A stretch of DNA of 36,972 nt, from positions 1 through 36,972 of the forward strand of contig DAIBBI010000054.1 of the NCBI GenBank assembly GCA_027442615.1, given 5' to 3'. The DNA comes from JAJZRV01 sp027442615. GTDB lineage: Bacteria; Pseudomonadota; Gammaproteobacteria; Burkholderiales; Ferrovaceae. The notes under the pieces are model-generated. The model did not search any database, was not told where the DNA came from, and saw only the letters and a program-made list of their open reading frames with translations. Position numbers and translations under genes: made by a program. Each line of letters starts with the position of its first letter. Positions within the stretch are counted from its first letter, which is position 1. Below are positions 1 to 8,257 of the stretch, piece by piece.

Positions 1-411
1 GGCTGCTTCCATGGATACCCACAGAATGCCCATGTTGTTGGTGGTGAGCGCCACCAGCATGGTAAAGCTGAACAGCTGGTACATGCTGTGATACAGGCGC
101 AGCCGGTTCGGCGTCATCTTGCCATGGGCCTGTTCCACGCGCATGTAGGGGCGGGAGAACAGGGCGGTGGTGAGGCCCACGAAGGCCGTCAGGCTGACCA
201 TGAAAACGTTGAGCGAATCAATGAAGAATTCCTTGTTCCAGGCAAACAGCGGACCCTGCGCGATGACTTCCACCGTCAGGCCGCAGGCCGCCACGAAGGT
301 GCCCAGGCTGAACGCTGCGTTGGCATCGCGCGCGCGATCTCGATGGCCGATGAAGGCCAGCACGATGCTGCCCAACAGCGGAAAGGGCAACAGCAGAAGG
401 AGCAGGTCCAA
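1..411 (-). CDS. hyfF: Hydrogenase-4 component F-like subunit (N-terminal part, cut by window edge)
   Basis: This is the first 137 codons of an antiporter-like membrane subunit of the HyfF/NuoN type, which belongs to the ion-pumping arm of group 4 hydrogenases and related Ehr complexes. The translation starts MDLLLLLLPFPLLGSIVLAF, a membrane segment, and ends at the edge with NNMGILWVSMEAA, typical of HyfF and related Mrp/Nuo subunits. The start must be TTG at 411: an in-frame TGA lies a few codons upstream, no ATG or GTG lies between, and AAGGAAG sits at the right distance before it. It begins one base after the hyfE stop, so translation is probably coupled. The rest of the gene lies left of the window. 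HyfF is the best call from gene order and sequence; the exact complex (Hyf or Ehr) cannot be settled here. Confidence 0.85.
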   Translation of the reverse strand, partial: MDLLLLLLPFPLLGSIVLAFIGHRDRARDANAAFSLGTFVAACGLTVEVIAQGPLFAWNKEFFIDSLNVFMVSLTAFVGLTTALFSRPYMRVEQAHGKMTPNRLRLYHSMYQLFSFTMLVALTTNNMGILWVSMEAA

Positions 412-412
412 G

Positions 413-1072
413 TCAGTCTTCCTTCAGTTTTTCCAGGTGGCGAATGTCGAGGCTGTCAAACCGTTCGCGAATATGAAACATGAATACGCCCAGGATCAGG
501 ATGCCTACCAGCACGTCCAGCGCAATCCCCAGTTCCACCACCATGGGCATGCCGTAAGTGGCGGCCGTGGCGGCAAAGAACAGGCCATTCTCCATGGAGA
601 GAAAACCGATCACCTGGGGCACGGCCTTGGAGCGCGTGATCATCATCATGAAGGACAGCAGCACGCACGCGAGCGCAATGCCCAGGGTGCCGCGCGCAAT
701 GGTGGAAGACATCTGCGAGATGGGTTCAGCAAGGTAAAAGGAAAACATCACAAGGACGATGCCGATCAGCATGGTAGTGGGAATGTTGATGAGCGTTTCC
801 ACGTCCCAGCGCACGTTGAGGCGGTCGATGACCCTGTGCAGCAGCATGGGGATGACCAGCACTTTCAGCACCAGAGTGATGGCGGCGGAAAAATACAGGT
901 GTGGTTGTCCCGTGACGTAACCGACGATGGCGGTGGCGGCCACCAGCGTGGCGCCTTGCAGGGTGTAGAGGTAGATCAGGGAGAGGATGCGCCGTTGCGA
1001 GAGCATGGCAAACGCCAGCATCAGCAGGATCGCGGCCAGGAGATTGATGAATTGCGTGATGAAGGCACTCAT
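413..1072 (-). CDS. hyfE: Hydrogenase-4 component E-like membrane subunit
   Basis: A 219-residue integral membrane protein with about six or seven hydrophobic helices, close to the usual HyfE length of about 216. HyfE has a NuoK-like C-terminal part and joins the membrane arm of formate-hydrogenlyase-2, hydrogenase-4 and Ehr complexes. The sequence shows a NuoK-like stretch with an acidic residue between helices (GFLSMENGLFF, around residues 135-145), as expected for proton-channel subunits. The tail is charged and cytoplasmic (HLEKLKED). The ATG at 1072 lies one base beyond the stop of the upstream hyfC gene, and the hyfF start follows directly, so the four genes form one operon read leftwards. 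The family assignment rests on order hyfB-C-E-F and the helix pattern. Confidence 0.87.
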   Translation of the reverse strand: MSAFITQFINLLAAILLMLAFAMLSQRRILSLIYLYTLQGATLVAATAIVGYVTGQPHLYFSAAITLVLKVLVIPMLLHRVIDRLNVRWDVETLINIPTTMLIGIVLVMFSFYLAEPISQMSSTIARGTLGIALACVLLSFMMMITRSKAVPQVIGFLSMENGLFFAATAATYGMPMVVELGIALDVLVGILILGVFMFHIRERFDSLDIRHLEKLKED

Positions 1073-1073
1073 C

Positions 1074-2021
1074 TCAAACGCCCAGCAGGATGTTGACCAG
1101 CATGCCGATCACCGCCAGCAGGAAAGCCGTGGCGAGAAATTCCGGTACTCGGAAAATGCGCATTTTGGCACTGACGCTCTCCAGCAGCGCCAGCAGCGCG
1201 CCACCCAGGGCGAGCTTCAGGATCAGCATGGGCAGTGCCAGCAGCAGCGCGAGGGGCGAGAGGGCATCGGCGATGCCCCAGGGAAAAAACAGGGCGAGTC
1301 CGGCGCAGGAATAGGCAAAGAGCTTGAGGCTCGCCGCCCACTCGAGCAGCGCCAGATGGCGTCCGGAATATTCCAGGATGAGCGCCTCGTGAATCATGGT
1401 GAGTTCGAGGTGCGTGGCCGGGTTGTCCACCGGGATGCGCGCATTTTCTGCGAGGGACACCATGGTGAAGGCTACACCTGCAAAAGCCAGGCTGGGGTAG
1501 ATGGCAAGGTCGCGGTGGGCCGGCGTGTCCACGATGGTGGTGAGCGATGTGGATTTGGAAAGCAGAGAGGCCGAGAACAGCACCATCAGCAGCGCGGGTT
1601 CCGCGAGGAAACCGATCAGCATTTCGCGACGAGCGCCGAGGGTGCCAAAGGCCGTGCCCACGTCCATGGCGGCCAGCGAAATGAACACGCGTGCCAGGGC
1701 AAACAGGCCCACCAGGGCGATGGCATCCGCGGCGGGAGAGAGCGGCAGGTCGGTGGAGAGCGTCGGGATGATGGCACAGGCCAGTGCCATGCAGCCAAAG
1801 ACGACGTAGGGGGTGGCCCGGTAGAGGGACGAGGCGTGATCGGCCAGCACCAGTTCCTTGTGGAATAGCTTGTGCAGTTTACGGTAGGGCTGGAAGAGGC
1901 TCGGGGCCGACTTGTTCTGCAGCCAGGCGCGCCACAGGTTGATCCAGCCGGTCAGGAGCGGGGCCAGCAGAAGTGCCAGCAGGATCTCCAGGATCTGGGA
2001 GAAATAGCCTTGGGCGTTCAT
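1074..2021 (-). CDS. hyfC: Hydrogenase-4 component C / NuoH-like subunit
   Basis: A 315-residue polytopic membrane protein of the HyfC/HycD/NuoH family, which anchors the hydrophilic catalytic arm to the membrane and forms part of the quinone- or ion-coupling site. Visible family signatures are YRKLHKLFHKE in the first cytoplasmic loop and ENARIPVDNPATHLELTMIH, followed by EALILEYSGR, the NuoH-type acidic loop (about residues 205-235). Length matches the family (about 315). The ATG at 2021 overlaps the end of hyfB by four bases (ATGA type), showing translational coupling. No damage is seen, and all conserved acidic residues in the loop are present, so the subunit looks functional. Confidence 0.92.
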   Translation of the reverse strand: MNAQGYFSQILEILLALLLAPLLTGWINLWRAWLQNKSAPSLFQPYRKLHKLFHKELVLADHASSLYRATPYVVFGCMALACAIIPTLSTDLPLSPAADAIALVGLFALARVFISLAAMDVGTAFGTLGARREMLIGFLAEPALLMVLFSASLLSKSTSLTTIVDTPAHRDLAIYPSLAFAGVAFTMVSLAENARIPVDNPATHLELTMIHEALILEYSGRHLALLEWAASLKLFAYSCAGLALFFPWGIADALSPLALLLALPMLILKLALGGALLALLESVSAKMRIFRVPEFLATAFLLAVIGMLVNILLGV

Positions 2022-4012
2022 CGTTTCACCACCATCAGCACCGTAATCAGCGTGATGAAGCTGTAGAGCAGGTAGATGGCAATCCGCCCGCGTTGCAGCA
2101 GACCGATCAGGCGCGCCAGGCGTTCCACGAGGCGCGCCACCGGCAGATACAGCCAGTGCCAGAGGTGGTCGCCCACGGTGACGAGGTAATGTGGTTGCGC
2201 ATCAAAGGGGGTTGGCAGGATCCGTTTGATGCGAAAGAACGGCGCGAAAATTTCGCGAATGGGCTGACCAAAACCTTCCGCCGTATCCTGCATGCGTGCG
2301 TTTTGCCACGGGTAGCCGCAATCCCAGGGTGGCGCACGGCGCAGGCGCCCGTGATAGAAGGCGCGCACCAGCAGGAAGGCCAGGGCAAAGCTGATGGCAA
2401 CGCCCAGCAGGAACAGGACCGGTCCGTAGCTGGCCCGCTCCAGCGACACTGGAATCAGCAGCCATTGGCTGCCGGACACGGTGGCTCCCAGTCCCGCACC
2501 CACCAGCGGGCGCGTGACGGCATCGAGCAGGGTGATGGCTGGCACCGGAAACAGGCCCAGCGCCACACAACCCACCACCAGCCAGAGCATGCCCAGACGT
2601 TCCCAGAAGCCGGCGTCATGGGCATGGGAGAGTTTTTCCTCGCGGGGTTGCCCCAGAAAAATCACGCCAAAGAATTTGACCATGGTGTAGCCCGCCAGTG
2701 CCGCAACGAGCGCTATCAGGGCTGCGACCACGGGGACGAGCATGTTGAGAAATGCGTTGGGCAGTCCAGGCGTAAAGAGAAAGCTTTGCAGCAGCAGCCA
2801 CTCCGAAACGAAGCCGCCCAGTGGCGGCAGGCCGGCACTGGTGAGCGCGCCGATGAGCGTCATCCAGGCCACCCAGGGCATGAAGCGTATCAGTCCGCCC
2901 AGCTTGCCCAGACTGCGCTCCCGGGTGGCGTGCAACACGGATCCGGTGGCCACGAACAACAGACTTTTGAAAAATGCGTGGCTCGCCACGTGATAGAGCA
3001 CGGCCGTGAGGGCCAGGGCCGCCATGGGGTGCATGCCATAGGCCGAGAACAGGGCGGCAAGGCCGATACCGGCCACCATGAGGCCGATGTTCTCGATGGA
3101 GGAGTAGGCCAGAAGGCGCTTCATGTCCACCTGAACTGCGGCAAACACCACGCCGTAGAGGGCGCTTAGAAGACCCAATCCCAGCAGCAGTACACCCCAC
3201 CACCACAACGGCGTGTGCAGCAGGTCAAAGGTCACGCGCAGCAACCCGTAGATGGCGGTCTTCAACATGATGCCGCTCATCAGGGCGGACACGGGCGACG
3301 GGGCCGCAGGGTGGGCTTCGGGCAGCCATACGTGGAGTGGCACAAGGCCTGCCTTGGCACCAAAGCCAAAGAGGGCCAGCAGGAAGGCCAGCGACGCCCA
3401 GAAGGGCGAGAGGTGCTGGGCGCGCATGTTGGCGAAGGTGTAATCCCCGGTATTGGCCTGCAGTACGCCAAAACATAACAGGATGCCGATGGCGCCAATG
3501 TGGGCCATGAGCAGGTACAGGTAGCCCGCGCGCCGGATTTCAGGAAGGCGGTGGTTGGCAATCACCAGAAAGAACGAGGCCAGCGCCATGGTTTCCCACA
3601 TCACCATGAAGGCATAGGCGTCGTCGGCCAGCACCACCAGCACCATGCTGGCCAGGAACGCGTGATATTCGAGGCAGAGCAGGCCCGGCGGGGTGCCCTC
3701 TCCCTTGCGAAAGTAGCCGGCTGCAAAGAGGGACACTCCGGTGGAGGCAGCGCCGATGATCATCAGGAAGAAGGCGGCGAGGCTGTCCAGGCGAAAATGG
3801 AAGGGCAGCAAGGGCAGACCGATGGGCAGGATGCGGGTCTGTGGCGTCTCCAGAAGGGCAACCGCGGCAGCGGCAAAAAGGAATAGCCCCACGAGGGCTC
3901 CTGCGGGAAACAGGAGGCGCGCCACCAGGGTCAGGCGACGCAGCGCGAAGACGCCGGCGCTGCCGATCAGCAGCCAGGCCAGGACGAGCATCAAAATCCA
4001 GTCCAGGGGCAT
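2018..4012 (-). CDS. hyfB: Hydrogenase-4 component B / NuoL-NuoM-like antiporter subunit
   Basis: A 664-residue, 14-16 helix protein of the proton-conducting antiporter family (HyfB/HycC, Nuo/Mrp-type). The central antiporter signature is clear: FGFGAKAGLVPLHVWLPEAH, then APSPVSALMSG and LLAYSSIENIG, with lysines and glutamates lining the presumed proton path. A long hydrophilic loop near the C-terminus (RRAPPWDCGYPWQNARMQDT) is typical of HyfB. Length agrees with HyfB (about 670). The ATG at 4012 is preceded by GGGAAG at good spacing. It is the first gene of the visible minus-strand operon. The hydrogenase or formate-lyase catalytic subunits, if present, lie beyond the left edge, so the electron donor is unknown. 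Confidence 0.92.
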   Translation of the reverse strand: MPLDWILMLVLAWLLIGSAGVFALRRLTLVARLLFPAGALVGLFLFAAAAVALLETPQTRILPIGLPLLPFHFRLDSLAAFFLMIIGAASTGVSLFAAGYFRKGEGTPPGLLCLEYHAFLASMVLVVLADDAYAFMVMWETMALASFFLVIANHRLPEIRRAGYLYLLMAHIGAIGILLCFGVLQANTGDYTFANMRAQHLSPFWASLAFLLALFGFGAKAGLVPLHVWLPEAHPAAPSPVSALMSGIMLKTAIYGLLRVTFDLLHTPLWWWGVLLLGLGLLSALYGVVFAAVQVDMKRLLAYSSIENIGLMVAGIGLAALFSAYGMHPMAALALTAVLYHVASHAFFKSLLFVATGSVLHATRERSLGKLGGLIRFMPWVAWMTLIGALTSAGLPPLGGFVSEWLLLQSFLFTPGLPNAFLNMLVPVVAALIALVAALAGYTMVKFFGVIFLGQPREEKLSHAHDAGFWERLGMLWLVVGCVALGLFPVPAITLLDAVTRPLVGAGLGATVSGSQWLLIPVSLERASYGPVLFLLGVAISFALAFLLVRAFYHGRLRRAPPWDCGYPWQNARMQDTAEGFGQPIREIFAPFFRIKRILPTPFDAQPHYLVTVGDHLWHWLYLPVARLVERLARLIGLLQRGRIAIYLLYSFITLITVLMVVKR

Positions 4013-4078
4013 TGTCTTCCCGACGATCCTTCTGATAATGTGGCTATAGGGTGTAAATTACATTGGTCTATGGTTATA

Positions 4079-4107
4079 TTGCAATTATAATTTGATTAAC
4101 ATATTAT
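4079..4107 (+). promoter_or_regulatory. Sigma-70 promoter for the RHH gene
   Basis: TTGCAA at 4079-4084 and TATTAT at 4102-4107 are separated by exactly 17 bases, a near-consensus vegetative promoter in an AT-rich island. The expected start of transcription (about 4113-4115) falls right before the ATG at 4116. The 35 hexamer is its own reverse complement, so it could also serve a leftward promoter toward hyfB (weak TAATTT at 4055-4060 on the other strand, 18-base gap). Position and spacing are seen directly; activity is inferred. Confidence 0.55.
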
Positions 4108-4115
4108 GTGCATTT

Positions 4116-4316
4116 ATGGAAAATCGCACGGCACGACTGACGCTTCTCATCGATCCTCGCAAAAAGCAGATCTTTGAGGAGATCTGCGCCAGCCAGGATC
4201 TCACTCCTTCCCAGGTGGTGCGGCGCCTGATTCGCCAGTATATTCTGGAACACGCGGTAGACCGCGAACTTCCGGACTGGCTGCGTTCGCGGTCGGCAGG
4301 CGATCGGGATGCCTGA
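4116..4316 (+). CDS. Small ribbon-helix-helix (CopG/Arc-like) protein
   Basis: A 66-residue protein whose residues 5-45 (RLTLLIDPRKKQIFEEICAS followed by TPSQVVRRLIRQYI) fit the ribbon-helix-helix fold: one beta strand, then two amphipathic helices. Such proteins bind DNA as dimers, usually repressing nearby promoters. I chose the ATG at 4116 rather than the in-frame TTG at 4092 because the only good promoter predicts transcription starting about 4114, and no ribosome binding site is seen. The mRNA would therefore be leaderless or nearly so. The gene overlaps tadA by eight bases, so the two are probably cotranscribed. It is divergent from the hyf operon, which makes that promoter a plausible but untested target. 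No toxin partner is adjacent, so a toxin-antitoxin role is not supported. Confidence 0.7.
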   Translation: MENRTARLTLLIDPRKKQIFEEICASQDLTPSQVVRRLIRQYILEHAVDRELPDWLRSRSAGDRDA

Positions 4317-4761
4317 GAACGATCAGCGCTTCATGCAGGCGGCACTGGAGCTTTCAGACCAGGCCGCCGCAGCGGGCGAAGTACCGGTGGGGGCGGTGGT
4401 GGTCAGGGATGGCGTCATCGTGGGGCGCGGTTTCAACAGCCCCATTTCACATCAGGATCCCAGCGCACATGCCGAGATCCGTGCGCTACGCGATGCGGCC
4501 CAGCGCCTGGGCAATTATCGATTGGTGGATTGCACCCTCTATGTCACGCTCGAGCCCTGCGCCATGTGCGCCGGCGCCATTCAGCATGCGCGCATCGCGC
4601 GCCTCGTGTACGGGGCCTCCGACCCCAAAACCGGGGCCTGTGGCAGCGTAGTGGACCTGTTTGCCGAGGCGCGCCTCAATCACCACGCCAAAGTGGTTTC
4701 CGGAGTTTGCGCCGAAGAGAGCGCAGCACGTCTCAAGTCGTTTTTTGCTGCACGAAGATAG
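4309..4761 (+). CDS. tadA: tRNA-specific adenosine-34 deaminase TadA
   Basis: A 150-residue cytidine/adenosine deaminase-fold enzyme that converts adenosine to inosine at the wobble position of tRNA-Arg(ACG), which is essential in most bacteria. The zinc and catalytic motifs are intact: HAE (in SAHAEIRAL, about residue 50) and PCAMC (in LEPCAMCAGAI, about residue 80), along with the TadA-specific GACGSVVDL stretch. Length is normal. The ATG at 4309 overlaps the RHH gene end by eight bases. The dnaE start is 34 bases downstream, so the RHH gene, tadA and dnaE may form one transcript. Nothing unusual in the protein. Confidence 0.95.
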   Translation: MPENDQRFMQAALELSDQAAAAGEVPVGAVVVRDGVIVGRGFNSPISHQDPSAHAEIRALRDAAQRLGNYRLVDCTLYVTLEPCAMCAGAIQHARIARLVYGASDPKTGACGSVVDLFAEARLNHHAKVVSGVCAEESAARLKSFFAARR

Positions 4762-4795
4762 CCGGTCTTCACTGCGCTTCGGGTAAAATGCGGGC

Positions 4796-7700
4796 ATGAC
4801 GGTTGCCCCACCCACTCCCTTCGTTCACCTCCGCCTGCACACGGAATTCTCCATTACGGACGGCATCGTCCGCATTGAGGATGCCCTCCAGCGTGCTGCC
4901 GATGACGGCATGGTGGCGCTGGCCATCACGGATCTCAACAACCTGTTTGGTTTGATCCGTTTTTACAGTACCGCGCGCAGCAAGGGCATCAAACCCATTG
5001 CTGGATGCGACGTATGGATTGCCCCTGAAGAGGAGCGGCAGCCGGCCTTTCGGGTCCTGCTGCTGGCGCGCAATCACCAGGGGTACCTTGCGTTGTGCCG
5101 GTTGCTGTCGCGGGCCTGGCGTTCCGGCCAGGAGCGTGGCGTGGCCTACATTCAGCGCGCATGGCTGGAGCTGGAAGCGGCGGGGCTGATCGTCTTGTCC
5201 GGTGCGGAACAGGGCGACGTCGGCCAGGCGCTTGCGGCGGGCAATCTCAAGGAAGCCTCGCAGCGTGCAAGCCGCTGGACGGCTGCCTTCGGCGATGCCT
5301 ATTACCTTGAGTTGCAGCGCACGGGTGCTCCCGGACAGGAACATCTGGTGGACATGACCATCCACCTCGGGGCAGAGCTCGACATCCCGCTCGTGGCCAC
5401 CCAGCCCGTCCAGTTCATCCGACCCGACGATTTCAAGGCACACGAAGCACGGGTGTGCATTGGCGGGGGCTACCTGCTGGCCGACGCACGCCGTCCCAAA
5501 AGCTTTACCCGCGAGCAGTATTTCAAGTCGCAGGTGGAAATGCAGGCGCTGTTTTTTGACGTGCCCGAAGCCCTGGTCAACGCCCTGGAGATTGCCAAGC
5601 GTTGTAATCTGGAATTGACCCTGGGCAAACCGCGCCTGCCCGATTTTCCGACGCCACCTGGTGAGACCCTGGACGACTACATGGTGCGCCTTGCCGGCGA
5701 AGGGCTTGGCGAGCGCCTTGAATGGCTTTACCCCGATCCGGTGCTGCGTGCGCAGGAACGGCCCACCTATGAGGCACGCCTCGCCTTTGAATGCAACACC
5801 ATCATGCAGATGGGTTTCCCAGGCTACTTCCTGATCGTGGCCGACTTCATCAACTGGGCCAAGCATCACGATGTTCCGGTGGGGCCGGGACGAGGCTCCG
5901 GCGCGGGCTCCCTCGTGGCCTATTGTCTGGGCATCACCGATCTCGATCCGTTGCGCTATGACCTGCTGTTCGAGCGCTTCCTCAACCCAGAACGGGTGTC
6001 CATGCCCGACTTCGACGTGGATTTCTGCCAGGACGGCCGCGACCGGGTCATCGAGTACGTACGCCAGAAATACGGCAGCGATTCCGTATCGCAAATCGCC
6101 ACCTTCGGTACCATGGCGGCCAAGGCGGTGATCCGTGACGTGGGTCGGGTCCTGGATTTGCCCTACAATTTCGTGGATCAGTTGGCCAAGCTTATTCCCT
6201 TCGAAATCGGCATGACGCTGGCCAAGGCACGCGAGCAGGAACCGCAGATCAACCAGCGTGCGGCAGAGGAGGAGGAAGTGGCCGAATTGCTGGTGCTGGC
6301 AGAAAAGCTGGAAGGCATTACCCGCAACGTAGGTATGCATGCAGGTGGCGTGCTGATTGCACCGGGCGAACTGACGGACTTCACGCCCCTCTATTGTCAG
6401 GAAAACTCGGAAGCCGTGGTCAGCCAGTTCGACAAGGACGATGTGGAAAGGGTCGGGTTGGTGAAATTCGACTTTCTGGGGCTACGCACGCTCACCATCC
6501 TGGATTGGGCCGAGCGCCACATCCGTGCCATTCCCGGTGATGCCGTGGCGGCCGCTTTCAGGATAGCCGACATTCCATTGAATGATCCTGCCACCTACGC
6601 CCTGTTCGGTTCCGGCAACACCACCGCGGTGTTCCAGCAGGAATCGCGCACCGCCAAGGATCTTGAAAAGCGTCTCAAGCCCGACAGTTTCGAGGACATC
6701 ATCGCCCTGATGGCATTGAACCGTCCCGGACCGTTGCAATCGGGCATGGTGGATGACTTCATCAACCGCAAACAGGGGCGCGCCCGGGTGGAGTTTTTTC
6801 ACCAGTCCCTGGAGCCCGTGCTGCGCCCCACCTACGGCGTCATCGTATACCAGGAACAGGTGATGCAGATTGCCCAGGTGCTGGCAGGGTACACGCTGGG
6901 CGCTGCCGACCTGCTGCGGCGGGCCATGGGCAAGAAGGACGCCAGTGAAATGGCGCGCCAGCGCAATCAGTTCATCGATGGGGCGACCGAACGGGGTGTG
7001 GCGGTCAAGCTTGCCACGCAGCTGTTTGATCTGATGGAGAAGTTTGCCGAGTATGGTTTCAACAAGTCGTACTCGGCAGCCTATGCCCTCGTCTCCTACC
7101 AAACGGCCTGGCTCAAGGTGCATTACCCCGCGGCCTTCATGGCAGCGACCCTGTCGGGCGACCTGGATGACACCGACAAGGTTGCCATCTTCGTGGAAGA
7201 TGCACGACACAATGGGCTGGAAATCCTCCCTCCGGACGTGAATGCCTCGGGCTACCGATTCGTGCCGGTCAATGCGCGCCAGATCCGCTACGGCCTGGGG
7301 TCGGTCAAGGGCACGGGCGAATCCGCGGCGCTGGAGATCGAGCGCTTGCGTAAGGAAGGGGGGCCGTTCAAGGACCTGTTCGATTTCTGCCATCGCACCG
7401 ACAAACGTGTGGTCAACCGGCGCGTGGTGGAAGCGCTGATCAAGGCAGGGGCTTTTGACAGCCTGGGCGAGGAGCGTGCCACCCTGTACGCCTCCATGGA
7501 CGATGCCATGGACATGGCCGAACAGGCGGCACGCCATACCCATCAGGGCGCGCTCTTTGGTGGCGATGCCGATGCCGGAGCGTCGGTCTCGGTGGCACTG
7601 ACGGTGGCCGAGCCCTGGTCGCCCAGGGAAAAACTGGCGCACGAAAAATCCGTGCTGGGATTTTATTTCAGCGGCCACCCGTTTGCCTCTTATCGCAAGG

Positions 7701-8245
7701 AGGTGGAAGGGTTCGTGTCGCGACGGCTGGCTGACCTCGCTCCCCACGCCGAGCCGGTGGTAGCGTGCGGGATCGTGGCGAGCAGCAGGATTCAGCAAAC
7801 GCGTCGGGGACGCATGGGCCTGGTGCTGCTGGATGATGGATCGGCCAAGGTGGAAGTGGCCATTTTCAGCGAGCTGTTCGACGCGGTGCGCGGGCTCGTG
7901 CGCGAGGACCAGTTGCTGGTGGTGGAAGGAAAAGCCTCTCTCGATCATTTCACGCAGTCGGTGCGCATGACGGCCGATGCGGTATATTCGCTCGCCCAGG
8001 CGCGCGAGCGGCATGCCCGCGGTCTGCGCCTCACAATGAACGGTCAGGCGGATGCGGCCCGTCTTGGCGCCATACTCAAACCCTTCACCCCCGGCGCCTG
8101 TCCGGTACGCGTGCAGTATTCCAACGCGCAGGCGCTGTGCGAAATCGAGCTGCCTCCCGCGCGTCTGGAAGAGGCACTGCTGGCTGAACTCAGCGCATGG
8201 CTGAGCGAAGACAACGTCAGGGTGTTGTATCGCAACGACCGCTAA
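4796..8245 (+). CDS. dnaE: DNA polymerase III alpha subunit
   Basis: The 1149-residue replicative polymerase catalytic subunit (DnaE1 type, usual length about 1150-1170). The N-terminal PHP domain begins at HTEFSITDGIVRI. The three catalytic aspartates of the C-family palm are in place: D407 and D409 in PDFDVDF and D559 in KFDFLGLRTLT, equivalent to E. coli D401, D403 and D555. A finger and tandem HhH region follow, with an OB-fold domain near residues 980-1060 (VVACGIVASSRIQQTRRGRM) and a C-terminal tau-binding region. The ATG at 4796 gives the family N-terminus. It ends 12 bases from the convergent metG stop, with no obvious terminator hairpin in that gap. Confidence 0.97.
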   Translation: MTVAPPTPFVHLRLHTEFSITDGIVRIEDALQRAADDGMVALAITDLNNLFGLIRFYSTARSKGIKPIAGCDVWIAPEEERQPAFRVLLLARNHQGYLALCRLLSRAWRSGQERGVAYIQRAWLELEAAGLIVLSGAEQGDVGQALAAGNLKEASQRASRWTAAFGDAYYLELQRTGAPGQEHLVDMTIHLGAELDIPLVATQPVQFIRPDDFKAHEARVCIGGGYLLADARRPKSFTREQYFKSQVEMQALFFDVPEALVNALEIAKRCNLELTLGKPRLPDFPTPPGETLDDYMVRLAGEGLGERLEWLYPDPVLRAQERPTYEARLAFECNTIMQMGFPGYFLIVADFINWAKHHDVPVGPGRGSGAGSLVAYCLGITDLDPLRYDLLFERFLNPERVSMPDFDVDFCQDGRDRVIEYVRQKYGSDSVSQIATFGTMAAKAVIRDVGRVLDLPYNFVDQLAKLIPFEIGMTLAKAREQEPQINQRAAEEEEVAELLVLAEKLEGITRNVGMHAGGVLIAPGELTDFTPLYCQENSEAVVSQFDKDDVERVGLVKFDFLGLRTLTILDWAERHIRAIPGDAVAAAFRIADIPLNDPATYALFGSGNTTAVFQQESRTAKDLEKRLKPDSFEDIIALMALNRPGPLQSGMVDDFINRKQGRARVEFFHQSLEPVLRPTYGVIVYQEQVMQIAQVLAGYTLGAADLLRRAMGKKDASEMARQRNQFIDGATERGVAVKLATQLFDLMEKFAEYGFNKSYSAAYALVSYQTAWLKVHYPAAFMAATLSGDLDDTDKVAIFVEDARHNGLEILPPDVNASGYRFVPVNARQIRYGLGSVKGTGESAALEIERLRKEGGPFKDLFDFCHRTDKRVVNRRVVEALIKAGAFDSLGEERATLYASMDDAMDMAEQAARHTHQGALFGGDADAGASVSVALTVAEPWSPREKLAHEKSVLGFYFSGHPFASYRKEVEGFVSRRLADLAPHAEPVVACGIVASSRIQQTRRGRMGLVLLDDGSAKVEVAIFSELFDAVRGLVREDQLLVVEGKASLDHFTQSVRMTADAVYSLAQARERHARGLRLTMNGQADAARLGAILKPFTPGACPVRVQYSNAQALCEIELPPARLEEALLAELSAWLSEDNVRVLYRNDR

Positions 8246-8257
8246 GTGCCGTCCGGG

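Noticed and set aside
4092..4115. TTG at 4092 as an upstream start for the RHH gene
   Set aside because: It lies inside the promoter, upstream of the predicted transcript start; ATG 4116 fits better.
4309..4316. RHH gene with tadA as a toxin-antitoxin pair
   Set aside because: The neighbour is a normal housekeeping tRNA deaminase, not a toxin; the eight-base overlap is just compact packing.
4769..6340. Minus-strand open frame of 523 codons overlapping dnaE
   Set aside because: Antisense to the PHP and palm domains of dnaE, with no recognisable domain.
6482..8014. Minus-strand open frame of 510 codons within dnaE
   Set aside because: Antisense shadow of a conserved polymerase region; translation is His/Arg/Gln-rich without domains.
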